A stretch of DNA of 64,000 nucleotides, from the NCBI RefSeq assembly GCF_000513855.1, contig NZ_KI911318.1:1179327-1243326 (forward strand). Reading direction: 5' to 3'. The position numbers and the translations under genes are program-made. The notes under the pieces are model-generated. The model worked only from the letters and a program-made list of their open reading frames with translations, was not told the DNA's origin and made no database searches. Of this stretch, positions 17,800 to 25,843 are shown piece after piece. This stretch comes from Desulfurococcus amylolyticus Z-533 (lineage in GTDB: Archaea > Thermoproteota > Thermoprotei_A > Sulfolobales > Desulfurococcaceae). How positions within the stretch are numbered: the first letter of the stretch is position 1; each line of letters begins with the position of its first letter.

Positions 17800-18123
17800 T
17801 CAACCGAATAGTGCTGAGAAACCTTCTGAGAGGGCTTCCTCACTAAGCTCCTTAGACTCCTCCTTCTTCTCCTCTTCACCCTTCTTCTCTTCACCAGCAG
17901 GCGCAGCCGCTGGGGCCGCTTGAACTGGGGCAGCTGCCACAGGTGCTACAGAAGCCTGTTCAAGGACCTTGGCTATGTCAATGTTTTTAATGGCTGCAAC
18001 CAGAGACTTCACCCTAACTTCATCTACTTCAACACCGGCTGCTTCAAGCACCTTCTTCACATTTTCCTCGCTTATCTCTTTTCCAGCCTTATACAGCAAT
18101 AAAGACGCATATATATACTCCAT
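17800..18123 (-). CDS. rpl12: ribosomal protein P1 (L12-type stalk protein)
   Basis: Stalk protein that binds translation GTPases. 107 residues: N-terminal dimerisation helices ([20 protein letters not shown]), an Ala/Pro hinge and the acidic C-terminal tail ending SEGFSALFG. The last 68 nt, through the stop codon, are identical to the end of the P0 gene. A TATA box at 18161-18172 and GGAGGTG before the ATG show it has its own promoter, consistent with separation from P0 by the repeat element. Confidence 0.97.
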   Translation of the reverse strand: MEYIYASLLLYKAGKEISEENVKKVLEAAGVEVDEVRVKSLVAAIKNIDIAKVLEQASVAPVAAAPVQAAPAAAPAGEEKKGEEEKKEESKELSEEALSEGFSALFG

Positions 18124-18160
18124 ACACCCTGCACCTCCACTTGTTCAAAGCATTACTGCA

Positions 18161-18172
18161 GGATTTAAATCT
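18161..18172 (-). promoter_or_regulatory. TATA box of the P1 gene
   Basis: The minus strand reads AGATTTAAATCC about 40 nt before the P1 ATG, leaving room for a short leader with GGAGGTG. It supplies a promoter after the break in the operon. Confidence 0.5.
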
Positions 18173-18305
18173 AGAAAGTAGCTTTTAAAGCTTCATCATG
18201 CCTCCCAGGCAAGAATTTAGAGGCAGCAAACATTCATCCTAACCAACATCCGTTGCCCCTAGAGGTCTGATCGTGGTGTTTTGAGATGGTTTAGTTTGTC
18301 CTCTA

Positions 18306-18590
18306 GAGGGTTCGGGTCTGGTGAATTCCTGTGATTGCCTGTAGATATTTCTGGCTACCTGCTTCATCCCATTATTTCTTATTCCCCTGCTCCGTCCGGC
18401 TTCATTCTTCACAATAGTGGAATACCCCGTATACCCGCCCAGAGAATACCGGGAGAAACTATTCAGGCTCCACGGGAGAAAAGTAAAAGGTAATAGTCAT
18501 CGAGGAAAACTAGTGAAGACACCGAGAAGATAAAACACATCCAAAAATATTTACAAGAATTCAGAAAGGATTTAGAACCCGCAACAGGCT
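18306..18590 (-). repeat. duplicated intergenic element, copy 1
   Basis: Nearly the same sequence occurs at 50013-50288 in the same orientation. Positions 18306-18508 are identical base for base over 203 nt; the remaining part toward P0 differs by small indels and substitutions. The element touches the P0 stop codon. On the minus strand it contains a TATA-like box (18541-18558, AAATATTTTTGG) about 25-35 nt ahead of the identical block, so that block may be transcribed. A 57-codon GTG frame (18412 to 18239, starting VKNEAGRSRGIRNNGMKQ) crosses its left edge. Nature unknown: ncRNA gene, mobile element or relic. Confidence 0.9.
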
Positions 18591-19588
18591 CAACCGAATA
18601 GTGCTGAGAAACCTTCTGAGAGGGCTTCCTCACTAAGCTCCTTAGACTCCTCCTTCTCCTCTTCACCCTTCTCCTTCTTCTCGCCTTCCTGTTTAACTGG
18701 TGCTGGAGCCTGTTTAACCTCTATACCCAGCTCTGGAGCATACCTTGCTACCTCAACTGCTAAAGCGTTGGCTTTGGCAACAGCCGATAAGAATACCATT
18801 TCAGCCGTCTCAGGTGTTATAAAGCCTGTTTCCACAGCTAGTGATAAGGCGTGCCTGTGAGCCCTTGATATAACTAGTGGTAGTACTTCTGGCTCCGGTA
18901 ATGCTACTTCAACAGCTATCTTTAAGGCGTCGAGGTGAGCCGCCATAATGTTGTTTCTATACTCGTCTAGATTTAGTATGAGTTTATCGCCTGGTATAAC
19001 AATACCCTCATAAGCTATCTTAGGTCTAAGCCGTATCTCTTTTAATGCCAGCCCCAGTTTCTGGAGCAGGCTAGCTAGATCACCAGAGACAACATCACCT
19101 GGTTTAGCCACTACTGTATCCTTAGCTACATAGACAACATTTCCCTGGACCTTGGTTGGTATCTTGAGCCTTCCGAATACACTTAGCATGGGGCCCGGAG
19201 GTATACCAGTGTTACCCTCAGGTATGATTATCTCCCTATCTGTTTTCTCACCGGGCTTAAAGTATGATTTAGTTACATGAGCGTCCATCAGCATTGCAAG
19301 CTCGAACGCATTCATATTGGTGAATACAACCAGTATTTGACCAGTGAGATACTCTTTAAACGGCTCCGGGTTCAAGCCAGCCTTTTTTAAAGCGATCTCC
19401 AGCAGTCTCGGCTTGACCACCCTCAACTCCGCTTTACCATACAGCTTCTTCCTCAGCATTTGAATATGGTTGGCTGGAATACCGGTTATATCCGCTATAG
19501 CGAAAGCTTTACTGGTCTTGATCAGGTTAACGAGTTCCTCTACTACCTTAATCTTCCACTCAGGTATCTTCCTAGCTGTAAGAGACAT
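18590..19588 (-). CDS. rpl10: ribosomal protein P0 (L10)
   Basis: Stalk base protein that binds 23S rRNA and carries P1 dimers. 332 residues: rRNA-binding L10 domain (KTSKAFAIADITGIP, LRKKLYGKAELRVVKPRLLE), the archaeal insertion domain (GNTGIPPGPMLSVFGRLKIP), helices that bind P1, and an acidic tail ending SEGFSALFG. The ATG at 19588 follows GGTGA, which overlaps the L1 stop. Last gene of nusG-L11-L1-P0 before the repeat element. Confidence 0.97.
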   Translation of the reverse strand: MSLTARKIPEWKIKVVEELVNLIKTSKAFAIADITGIPANHIQMLRKKLYGKAELRVVKPRLLEIALKKAGLNPEPFKEYLTGQILVVFTNMNAFELAMLMDAHVTKSYFKPGEKTDREIIIPEGNTGIPPGPMLSVFGRLKIPTKVQGNVVYVAKDTVVAKPGDVVSGDLASLLQKLGLALKEIRLRPKIAYEGIVIPGDKLILNLDEYRNNIMAAHLDALKIAVEVALPEPEVLPLVISRAHRHALSLAVETGFITPETAEMVFLSAVAKANALAVEVARYAPELGIEVKQAPAPVKQEGEKKEKGEEEKEESKELSEEALSEGFSALFG

Positions 19589-19593
19589 ATTAA

Positions 19594-20241
19594 TCACCTG
19601 TACACTTCTACCGGCATACCCATTGTAGTCTTAAAAACAAGCTTGGCAATGTTACCAGCACCTGATGGAAGCCTCTGCTCTATCACTGATAAAACAGCCA
19701 GTGCGTTTTCAGCGAGATCCACCGGACTCATGTCTTCTGCACCTATCGGAACCATTATCTGCGGTTGATCCTTAACCCTTGCCACAACGGTATTCATGTA
19801 TCTCTTTATGAGGGCTGATATATTAGCGGAAGCAGGTACCGGGATAGGTGCCTTACCCCTGGGACCCAGGGCCGGACCCAGAGTACGCCCTGTTAAAGCC
19901 ATCAAATCCGTTCTAACCAAGACCCAGTCACATTGACCAGCTATTTTCTTCGCCTGTTTCTTGCTTAAGCCCTGGAGATCCTGACTCGTTAACACTATTT
20001 TAGCACCTGCCTCCCTTGCTTTAACCGCTAGCTCTTCATCCCCTATCACACATACGCTTAACTCTTTACCTCTGCCCTTAGGTAGCGTTATAAACTCCCT
20101 TATTTTCCCAGCCTGCCCCTTCACATCGATATCTCTTAGCACTACTATCATTTCAACACTCTGCTTAAACCTCCTACCTTTCCCAAGGGCTAGCGCCTTC
20201 TCTATGGCGTTAACCAGTGATTCACGAGTATACACAGGCAT
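19594..20241 (-). CDS. rpl1: ribosomal protein L1
   Basis: Large-subunit L1-stalk protein. 215 residues with the L1 signature blocks KGRGKELSVCVIGDEELA and GPRGKAPIPVPA. Start codon shares a base with the L11 stop region, showing translational coupling. In archaea L1 can repress its own operon by binding a leader that mimics rRNA; no such leader was identified here. Confidence 0.97.
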   Translation of the reverse strand: MPVYTRESLVNAIEKALALGKGRRFKQSVEMIVVLRDIDVKGQAGKIREFITLPKGRGKELSVCVIGDEELAVKAREAGAKIVLTSQDLQGLSKKQAKKIAGQCDWVLVRTDLMALTGRTLGPALGPRGKAPIPVPASANISALIKRYMNTVVARVKDQPQIMVPIGAEDMSPVDLAENALAVLSVIEQRLPSGAGNIAKLVFKTTMGMPVEVYR

Positions 20242-20753
20242 TATTGACCACCCTTACTCCACTCTTCTTCATACCTAGATAAGATTTCATCGTAAACACC
20301 TTCATCAACTAGTTTCTGAACCTCCTTCGGATCCTTTCCATCAACAGTTATACCTATGGATCTAGCCGTGCCCAAGACTGTTTTAACAGCTGCCCTCAGC
20401 GTTTTAGCTGTTAGTGAATCCCTCTTCAATATGGCAACTTTAACAACCTGCTCAAACGATATATTGCCTATCTTCTGATGAGCCGGGTCACCTGTAGGCT
20501 GCTTTGCACCAGCCTCCTTCATTAATAGAGCCGTTGTAGTTGGTATGCCAACCCTTACCTCGAACTCCTTGGTGTCGATGTCTATTGTTATCTCAACCGG
20601 AACTGATAACCCCTCAAAATCCTTTGTTGCATCATTAATCGCTTTCACAACCTGGGGTATGTTAACCTTGTATGGGGATAGGGTAGGCCCTAGGGGTGGG
20701 CCTGGTGTAGCCTTCCCTCCCTCAACCATTACCCTTATGGTTTTCTTCACCAT
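20241..20753 (-). CDS. rpl11: ribosomal protein L11
   Basis: 170 residues, with the N-terminal domain ([20 protein letters not shown]) that contacts the GTPase centre and the C-terminal rRNA-binding domain ([19 protein letters not shown]). Ends within the L1 start; two bases after NusG. Full length for archaea. Confidence 0.97.
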   Translation of the reverse strand: MVKKTIRVMVEGGKATPGPPLGPTLSPYKVNIPQVVKAINDATKDFEGLSVPVEITIDIDTKEFEVRVGIPTTTALLMKEAGAKQPTGDPAHQKIGNISFEQVVKVAILKRDSLTAKTLRAAVKTVLGTARSIGITVDGKDPKEVQKLVDEGVYDEILSRYEEEWSKGGQ

Positions 20754-20755
20754 TC

Positions 20756-21247
20756 CTACACACCCTTACTTATCTTCTTAACATAATCACCTGGTATTGT
20801 AATAGGTATTGTGAAAGCGGCCTCTAAAATATTCACTGTAAGCATGTTTTTATTTCTATCTATGCCCGCTATCCTGGCACGCATACCCCTGAACGGGCCC
20901 CTCGTGATCTCTACTTCATCACCCACGTTAAGTTCCTCTATAACTGGTTTAGGCTTCAAAAGCTTCTCGAATTCCTCGTAGGACACCTTAATCGGCCTAC
21001 CGGCTTTAATATACCTGATATCGGAGATGACCTTGTAGAGTTCGCCTAGCCTCTCAACCTCAATGAACACGTAGCCCCTTACATTTGGAGGTATGATGAT
21101 GCTTCCAATACTGGTTTCCTCTCCCCTCGCCCGCATCTCATCGATCCTCATACCTATAATTAAAGCAGTATCCAGTTCTCTGCCCAGTGTTGTTTTCACC
21201 GCGTATATCTTCGCCGCACCTCCACTGGACTCCTGTGATTCACTCAT
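20756..21247 (-). CDS. spt5: transcription elongation factor Spt5/NusG
   Basis: Universal elongation factor that closes the RNA polymerase clamp with Spt4. 163 residues: NGN domain ([40 protein letters not shown]) and a C-terminal KOW motif ([20 protein letters not shown]). The ATG at 21247 follows GGGTGATC; a GTG three codons upstream overlaps that site. It sits between secE and rpl11, the classic arrangement. Confidence 0.96.
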   Translation of the reverse strand: MSESQESSGGAAKIYAVKTTLGRELDTALIIGMRIDEMRARGEETSIGSIIIPPNVRGYVFIEVERLGELYKVISDIRYIKAGRPIKVSYEEFEKLLKPKPVIEELNVGDEVEITRGPFRGMRARIAGIDRNKNMLTVNILEAAFTIPITIPGDYVKKISKGV

Positions 21248-21252
21248 GCCGA

Positions 21253-21432
21253 TCACCCAGTGTAGGGGTAGAGAAACGTGTAAAATATCATTCTTATAGC
21301 GAATGAGATGCCGCCTACTATGGCTAGCCCGAGTAAGCTTATCTTTAATATGGTCCAGTACTCATCCCACTCGGGCTTCGTAGCTATTAGTAAAATCCTC
21401 TTCCAAGCCTCTACTAGCTCACGTAAATCCAA
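21253..21432 (-). CDS. secE: SecE/Sec61-gamma preprotein translocase subunit
   Basis: A 59-residue protein found by reading the gap between ftsY and nusG: an amphipathic helix (RELVEAWKRILLIATKPEWD) and one membrane helix (ISLLGLAIVGGISFAIRMIF), the SecE/Sec61-gamma layout including the conserved KP-E-(F/W) turn. Start TTG at 21432, eight nt after GGGGTG. Stop TGA overlaps the nusG ribosome binding site. Clamps SecY (48487-49926) in the translocation channel. Confidence 0.95.
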   Translation of the reverse strand: MDLRELVEAWKRILLIATKPEWDEYWTILKISLLGLAIVGGISFAIRMIFYTFLYPYTG

Positions 21433-21449
21433 GTCATTACACCCCTATT

Positions 21450-22340
21450 TCACTGTAAACCAGTTAAAATCCTCTCAACGTATTCGATTGGGTTAAAAGG
21501 TTTTAAATCCTTATAGTCCTGTCCAACCCCTATGAATAACACTGGTTTCTTTAAGATGTAGACTAGGCTTAATGGTACGCCTCCTTCTTCATAGGCGTCG
21601 ACCTTCGTAACCACTACGCAGTCAACGCCAACAGCCTCATTAAAGAACCTGGCTTGCTCTAATGCATCGTTACCTGTTAAAGCATCTACAACAAGTATTT
21701 TTACATCGGGCTTGGCAACTCTTACAATCTTCTTAAGCTCGTTCACCAAGTCAACGTCGACATGCATTCTCCCAGCTGTATCAATTAGGAAGACGTTGAA
21801 ACCCCTGTTCAATCCATACTGTATTGCATCATAGACCAGGGCAGCCGGATCCGAGCCGTATTTACCAGTGAAAACAGGGATACCCGTTCTCTCTGAGTGT
21901 ATCTTCAACTGCTCCTGGGCTCCAGCCCTGAAAGTATCTGCCGCAACCATTAGGGGTTTAAGCCCGTTCTCCCTCATGTATACAGCTACTTTAGCTATAG
22001 TGGTTGTCTTCCCCACGCCGTTAACCCCAAGAAAGACTAATTTCAATGGCTTCCTACTATTAGCCAAACTGAGTAAGTCAATGTTATTTAACCCGGTGAA
22101 GTAGCTCAACAATATCTCCCTTAACGCCTTTACGAGTTCCTCTCTACTCTTAATCGATCCCTCCTCAACACGCATCGTTAACTCCGAGGCTATGTTCTCA
22201 GCTACTTCATAGGCCACATCATTGGCTACAAGGTTGAGCTTAAGCTCTTCAATCGACTCCAGTAGCTTCTCCCTTGATGAGAGGAGGGATGATGCTGTCT
22301 CAATAAACCTGGAGAATACTTCCCTCAGCTTCTTGAACAA
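21450..22340 (-). CDS. ftsY: signal recognition particle receptor FtsY
   Basis: GTPase receptor that docks SRP-ribosome complexes at the membrane. 296 residues: an N-domain helical bundle, then the G domain with GVNGVGKTTTIAKVA (G1, near residue 105), DTFRAGAQEQL (insertion box), DTAGRMHVD (G3) and TKVDAYEEGG (G4). The acidic A domain is very short, as in other crenarchaea. Follows prefoldin alpha by 5 nt and precedes secE by 17 nt. Confidence 0.97.
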   Translation of the reverse strand: MFKKLREVFSRFIETASSLLSSREKLLESIEELKLNLVANDVAYEVAENIASELTMRVEEGSIKSREELVKALREILLSYFTGLNNIDLLSLANSRKPLKLVFLGVNGVGKTTTIAKVAVYMRENGLKPLMVAADTFRAGAQEQLKIHSERTGIPVFTGKYGSDPAALVYDAIQYGLNRGFNVFLIDTAGRMHVDVDLVNELKKIVRVAKPDVKILVVDALTGNDALEQARFFNEAVGVDCVVVTKVDAYEEGGVPLSLVYILKKPVLFIGVGQDYKDLKPFNPIEYVERILTGLQ

Positions 22341-22345
22341 CTACC

Positions 22346-22816
22346 TTATCCTCCACCCTTGCTCTGAGATCCACCGTACCCACGGGATAACAACTGTTGT
22401 AGCCTATTTAATTCCTCTAGTACAACACTATACCTCTTCTGTAATTCCCCTAGTACTCTCTCAACATTACTACTTCTCTTTGAAATAATCTCCAACGCTT
22501 TAGCCTTATCTGCTTTCAAATAATAGCCCAGCCCTAAGTGTACCAGTATCCCCTTGCTCCACTCCTTGTTTATTACTGCAGGTATCATCGCTGAGGATAA
22601 CCTATCGAGGATTATATAGCCTTCCCCACCATCCTCAGGCAGGTTCTTAAGAGTCTCTAAGGCGAGTTGCAGCTCTCTCTGCTGTGTTAGATAAGTGTTT
22701 ATTGTTGAGGCAAGTATATTGGCATACTCTCTTAACTCGTTAAACCTCACTAATATTTCCTCTAATTGAATCCTTCCAGCCTCCTTTACTTCCTTAGCAT
22801 CGCTCCCAGAGTTCAT
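22346..22816 (-). CDS. pfdA: prefoldin subunit alpha
   Basis: Chaperone subunit that hands unfolded proteins to the thermosome. 156 residues forming two long coiled-coil arms (RIQLEEILVRFNELREYANI at one end, LGELQKRYSVVLEELNRLQQ at the other) around a beta hairpin (ILVHLGLGYYLKAD). Overlaps the LX stop by 4 nt. Confidence 0.94.
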   Translation of the reverse strand: MNSGSDAKEVKEAGRIQLEEILVRFNELREYANILASTINTYLTQQRELQLALETLKNLPEDGGEGYIILDRLSSAMIPAVINKEWSKGILVHLGLGYYLKADKAKALEIISKRSSNVERVLGELQKRYSVVLEELNRLQQLLSRGYGGSQSKGGG

Positions 22817-23073
22817 GGCTTCACAATCCTCTCAGAGTTTGCTACCTGTCTTATGAATGGATCCCTCGAGGCACTTGGATCTATTTCCTCGATTCTCTCT
22901 ATTCTTATATGATACCTCTTCACCTTATGGTTACTCCCCAGTATAGAATATACTTTCTCTAACACCTCTTTCTCACTTACACCTCTTACATCCTTCGTGA
23001 ACCTCTGCCAAGTAGGGTATCTATCATGGCTTATCAACATGTAGCCTGTAACCCTATATGTTTTAACCTCCAC
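22813..23073 (-). CDS. rplX: ribosomal protein LX (L18a/L20a)
   Basis: 86 residues; the archaeal LX family, equal to half of eukaryotic eL20. Typical blocks are YRVTGYMLISHDRYPTWQRF and HIRIERIEEIDP. Shares one base with the aIF6 stop, overlaps prefoldin alpha by 4 nt. Confidence 0.94.
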   Translation of the reverse strand: MEVKTYRVTGYMLISHDRYPTWQRFTKDVRGVSEKEVLEKVYSILGSNHKVKRYHIRIERIEEIDPSASRDPFIRQVANSERIVKP

Positions 23074-23762
23074 TACTCCCCACCTCCAAACCCCTTTCTA
23101 ATCCTAAGTATCTCGGGACCCGTTGTATTGCCTCCTACAATTATACCGTGGTTATTGGCTAATAAACCACTCTTCACAAACGGTATTCCAGCGTTCACGG
23201 TTGCCCTTTCAACCCTTACCTTTAGGATTTCCTCTATGGTTTTTAAATCCCCATCACTAGCATCAGGGTGTACCACCCCACCCTGGTCATTTACTACGAG
23301 GAGGCTACCCGGTATTTCCAGGTTTAATAAGGGTAACTGAACTATTTCCACACCGAGGACACTACTTAAATCCCTTACAACATCTCTCTCAAACAACGTG
23401 CTTGCAATACACCCCTTGTTATTACATACTAGTAGGTTCCCGAGCGCAGTGAACCTCGAGCCCGAGACATAGTGCACGATATCTATACCCTGCTCCCTAA
23501 TCTGTTTTCTAAGAGACCCCAACTCATCATCGAATATTATCCTCGGCAGAATGATCGCGCTATCGTTCCCAGCTATGAAGACACCATTCAACACTGTGCC
23601 AGCTATCCTGGACTCGATTATTCCCTTAACCTTTAATACCTCGATCATTTCCCTTTGATCACTACTACCTATCCCAGGGGGAAGAACCAGCATCTTACTA
23701 TTCGTATACGCGTAGACCCCTATATTCGAGTTACCGAAGAAACTCATCCTGGTAATCTCCAA
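23073..23762 (-). CDS. translation initiation factor aIF6
   Basis: Ribosome anti-association factor that binds the large subunit. 229 residues of the five-fold alpha/beta propeller; repeats are visible in NSNIGVYAYTNSKMLVLPPG, AGNDSAIILPRI, CNNKGCIAS, VNDQGGVVHPDASD and ANNHGIIVGGNTTGPE. The TTG at 23762 matches the usual N terminus better than the ATG five codons inside. A TATA-like TATAAATATAT lies about 40 nt upstream. Confidence 0.96.
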   Translation of the reverse strand: MEITRMSFFGNSNIGVYAYTNSKMLVLPPGIGSSDQREMIEVLKVKGIIESRIAGTVLNGVFIAGNDSAIILPRIIFDDELGSLRKQIREQGIDIVHYVSGSRFTALGNLLVCNNKGCIASTLFERDVVRDLSSVLGVEIVQLPLLNLEIPGSLLVVNDQGGVVHPDASDGDLKTIEEILKVRVERATVNAGIPFVKSGLLANNHGIIVGGNTTGPEILRIRKGFGGGE

Positions 23763-23841
23763 TTAAAACCACCGACCCTTCCTGAAACACTGAGAAATAT
23801 ATTTATAGCTAGAGGATTAAATAGTTCTTTAAGTATTCAAG

Positions 23842-24120
23842 CTACTTAACTCTCTTGAGAAAAACCCTGGCCTCCTTCTCATTCTTATTGAACCTTATTT
23901 CAACAACTACTCTTCTAGGGGGTTTCTCGCGTCCACACGACCATATATACTTATTTAACTCCGGATCTAATATTATTTTTTCAGCATCCTTAAAGTGCCT
24001 GGCAACATATTTTCTCACCAATCTAATAGCTCTATCAGCCCTGTTCATGCGGCGTCCAAAGTATACCCTCTTCAATGGTATTACATGCACAGATTTAACC
24101 ATACCCCCGGATTCGCTCAT
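23842..24120 (-). CDS. rpl31e: ribosomal protein L31e
   Basis: 92 residues with the eL31 blocks VHVIPLKRVYFGRRMNRADR, AIRLVRKYVARHFKDAEKI and EVRVFLKRV-like end. Follows L39e by 13 nt in a typical archaeal L39e-L31e-aIF6-LX order. Confidence 0.96.
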   Translation of the reverse strand: MSESGGMVKSVHVIPLKRVYFGRRMNRADRAIRLVRKYVARHFKDAEKIILDPELNKYIWSCGREKPPRRVVVEIRFNKNEKEARVFLKRVK

Positions 24121-24133
24121 AGCTCAACCACCC

Positions 24134-24292
24134 CTAAATATTCTTAAGCTTACTCCTTCTCCAGTTCCTGAGGCTGAACCCCCTCCTAACCCTTAGACGG
24201 GTCTTAGCCGACACCCAGATCGGTATAGCCCTATTAGACTTCAAAGCAGCTGCAAGCCTAAGCTTCCTGGCAACGTGTTTGAATCTAGCCAT
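24134..24292 (-). CDS. rpl39e: ribosomal protein L39e
   Basis: A 52-residue, very basic protein found in the gap between the PDCD5 and L31e genes: begins MARFKHVARKLRLAAALKSN, has the eL39 blocks AIPIWVSAKTRLRVRR and ends NWRRSKLKNI. It lines the exit tunnel. ATG follows AGGTGTTTAAAC. Too short for usual automatic cut-offs but unambiguous. Confidence 0.97.
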   Translation of the reverse strand: MARFKHVARKLRLAAALKSNRAIPIWVSAKTRLRVRRGFSLRNWRRSKLKNI

Positions 24293-24302
24293 GTTTAAAC
24301 AC

Positions 24303-24656
24303 CTATTTCCTCTTGAATTCTATCCTCGGTTCTCTATGTGTCTGCTCATATATTTCTGATAAAAGCCTCTTTAAAAACTCATCTGTTATAGGTATCTTCA
24401 CACGCCCGCTTTGAGCCAGCGCTATTAACTGTTGTTCAAGCATTTCCGCGAGCTCTGGTTTAACAAGTCTTAAATTATTAAGTCTCTCCCTAGCCTCTGG
24501 TGTAAGGATCTTTCTGAGTGCTGCATCTATCATTTGACGTCTCTGCTTCTCTTCCTCCATACGGCGCTGCAGCTCAGCCAGCTTCCTCCTTCTTATAGCC
24601 TCAAGCTCCTCATCATATCCCTCGTTACCGTATTCGCTCCCAGTGTCTGAAGGCAT
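24303..24656 (-). CDS. PDCD5/TFAR19-family DNA-binding protein
   Basis: 117 residues, acidic and charged N terminus, then the three-helix core ([40 protein letters not shown]) of the archaeal DNA-binding family related to human PDCD5. Almost always next to S19e in archaea, as here. Biological role unclear; nucleic-acid binding is family knowledge. Confidence 0.93.
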   Translation of the reverse strand: MPSDTGSEYGNEGYDEELEAIRRRKLAELQRRMEEEKQRRQMIDAALRKILTPEARERLNNLRLVKPELAEMLEQQLIALAQSGRVKIPITDEFLKRLLSEIYEQTHREPRIEFKRK

Positions 24657-24686
24657 CTAGTGGTCCCCGGGGCAATTATATTCTTA

Positions 24687-25160
24687 TTAATGACTTGTTG
24701 GGGGAAGATACTTTGAAAGCTCTGGATTAGCACGACTCAGCTCCGAGAGTATCTCGAAGCTCAGCCTATCAAGCAGTGACTTCCCCTGAGGCGTGAGAAT
24801 TCTACCCTTCCTTGTCCTTCTCACTAGCTGTGCCTGCTCTAATTGCTGCAGTATCTTCCTGATCGCGTTGCCAGGAGCTCTAACAGTTCTCTCGGGGCGA
24901 ACACCCCTGTTCTTCCTTCCACCATATTCTCTTCTAAGCTCCGTTAATCCCACTGGTTCACCGGCTTTATAGAGCTTCCTCAGTATGCTCGCCGCCCTGT
25001 AATACCACCATTCCGGATTAGTAGGCGGCTTCTCCTTATGCGAGCTGGTTTTAACAAACATGCTCCATGTAGGCGGCTTTACCTCTGGTACGTTTGCTTT
25101 CAAATACTCTACGAGCCTCTCAATTAGCTTGTCAGCTGGAACCTCTAATGCCGTAACCAT
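24687..25160 (-). CDS. rps19e: ribosomal protein S19e
   Basis: 157 residues with the eS19 signature EWWYYRAASILRKLYKAG and GRKNRGVRPERTVRAPGNAI, followed by IRKILQQLEQAQLVRRTRKG and RILTPQGKSLLDRLS. Small-subunit head protein. 52 nt after the YhbY gene on the same strand. Confidence 0.97.
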   Translation of the reverse strand: MVTALEVPADKLIERLVEYLKANVPEVKPPTWSMFVKTSSHKEKPPTNPEWWYYRAASILRKLYKAGEPVGLTELRREYGGRKNRGVRPERTVRAPGNAIRKILQQLEQAQLVRRTRKGRILTPQGKSLLDRLSFEILSELSRANPELSKYLPPTSH

Positions 25161-25211
25161 TTACTCAATCACCCTATTGTAATCACTAAGTCTACATGCT
25201 TTAAAATACTT

Positions 25212-25511
25212 TTAACCATCCCCTTCACCCCTTATAAGCGTGATAGTGAAGCCCCTGACCTCGTATATCTTCCCACCTGTTAAACCAGCTATCTCCTCAG
25301 CCAGTCTATGTATATCGAAGCCCTCGCTCCTCCTATAGGATTTCAACACCTTTATCTTCACCACGCCGTGTTTCCGGAGCCTTAGCCTGACCTCCTCAAT
25401 GAATCCCTGGGTTACCCCATTCTTACCTAGCTGTACATCGACTTTACCGGCTATCCTCAGCTTGATCTTCTCCCTGAGGCCTTTATCATATATCTCCTCA
25501 CCCATCCACAT
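25212..25511 (-). CDS. YhbY/CRM-domain RNA-binding protein
   Basis: 99 residues of the CRM (CRS1-YhbY) fold: IKLRIAGKVDVQLGKNGVTQ then GFIEEVRLRLRKHGVVKIKV, with the GxxG-like KNG loop. Such single-domain proteins bind ribosome precursors. The gene overlaps the 3-prime end of the RNase P gene by about 55 nt; ATG at 25511 follows AGGTG, GTG at 25520 is an alternative. Confidence 0.9.
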   Translation of the reverse strand: MWMGEEIYDKGLREKIKLRIAGKVDVQLGKNGVTQGFIEEVRLRLRKHGVVKIKVLKSYRRSEGFDIHRLAEEIAGLTGGKIYEVRGFTITLIRGEGDG

Positions 25512-25789
25512 TGCAGACACCTATAGACCAACCTGGACGACTTGCCACTACCCCTCACTCTTACACTAAGTGTTAAACCAGGTATTAATGGTATATGACA
25601 CCTCCTGCAATAACCCCTCCTAATGTACCTGGGAGGCTTAATCCTGGCTTTCCCAGCTATCTTAAGCATTATCTCGATGTATCTCCTCGCTAACTCGAAA
25701 TCTCCTTCTCTAGCCCTTTCTACTGAGTACTTGTAGAGCAGTATCACCCGTTCCCTAGCAATCTCCCTTATATATTTTTCCCTATTCAA
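25457..25789 (-). CDS. rnp4: RNase P protein component 4 (Rpp21)
   Basis: Protein subunit of RNase P, which trims tRNA 5-prime ends. About 110 residues from the TTG at 25789: N-terminal helices (YIREIARERVILLYKYSVER, ARRYIEIMLKIAGKARI) and a C-terminal zinc ribbon (CRRCHIPL...CLQCGWVRRY). A GTG at 25834 opens the frame 15 codons earlier, but this lies on the TATA box; the TTG sits at leaderless distance. The partner Rnp1 is at 57104-57382. Confidence 0.9.
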   Translation of the reverse strand: MNREKYIREIARERVILLYKYSVERAREGDFELARRYIEIMLKIAGKARIKPPRYIRRGYCRRCHIPLIPGLTLSVRVRGSGKSSRLVYRCLQCGWVRRYMIKASGRRSS

Positions 25790-25811
25790 GAACCAGACCC
25801 CGCGTGGTGGA

Positions 25812-25826
25812 GTTATATAATTATAT
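25812..25826. promoter_or_regulatory. shared bidirectional TATA region (rnp4 / nep1)
   Basis: The near-palindromic TATATAATTATATT lies about 25 nt before the TTG of rnp4 on the minus strand and about 25 nt before the TTG of nep1 on the plus strand. Only 54 nt separate the two start codons, so one AT box probably serves both leaderless transcripts. Confidence 0.5.
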
Positions 25827-25843
25827 TCCACCACGGTATTAAA

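Noticed and set aside
18239-18412. 57-codon frame crossing repeat copy 1 as a real gene
   Set aside because: Copy 2 keeps only 39 codons before a different stop, there is no ribosome binding site before the GTG, and the identical block spans more than the frame. Left as possible remnant.
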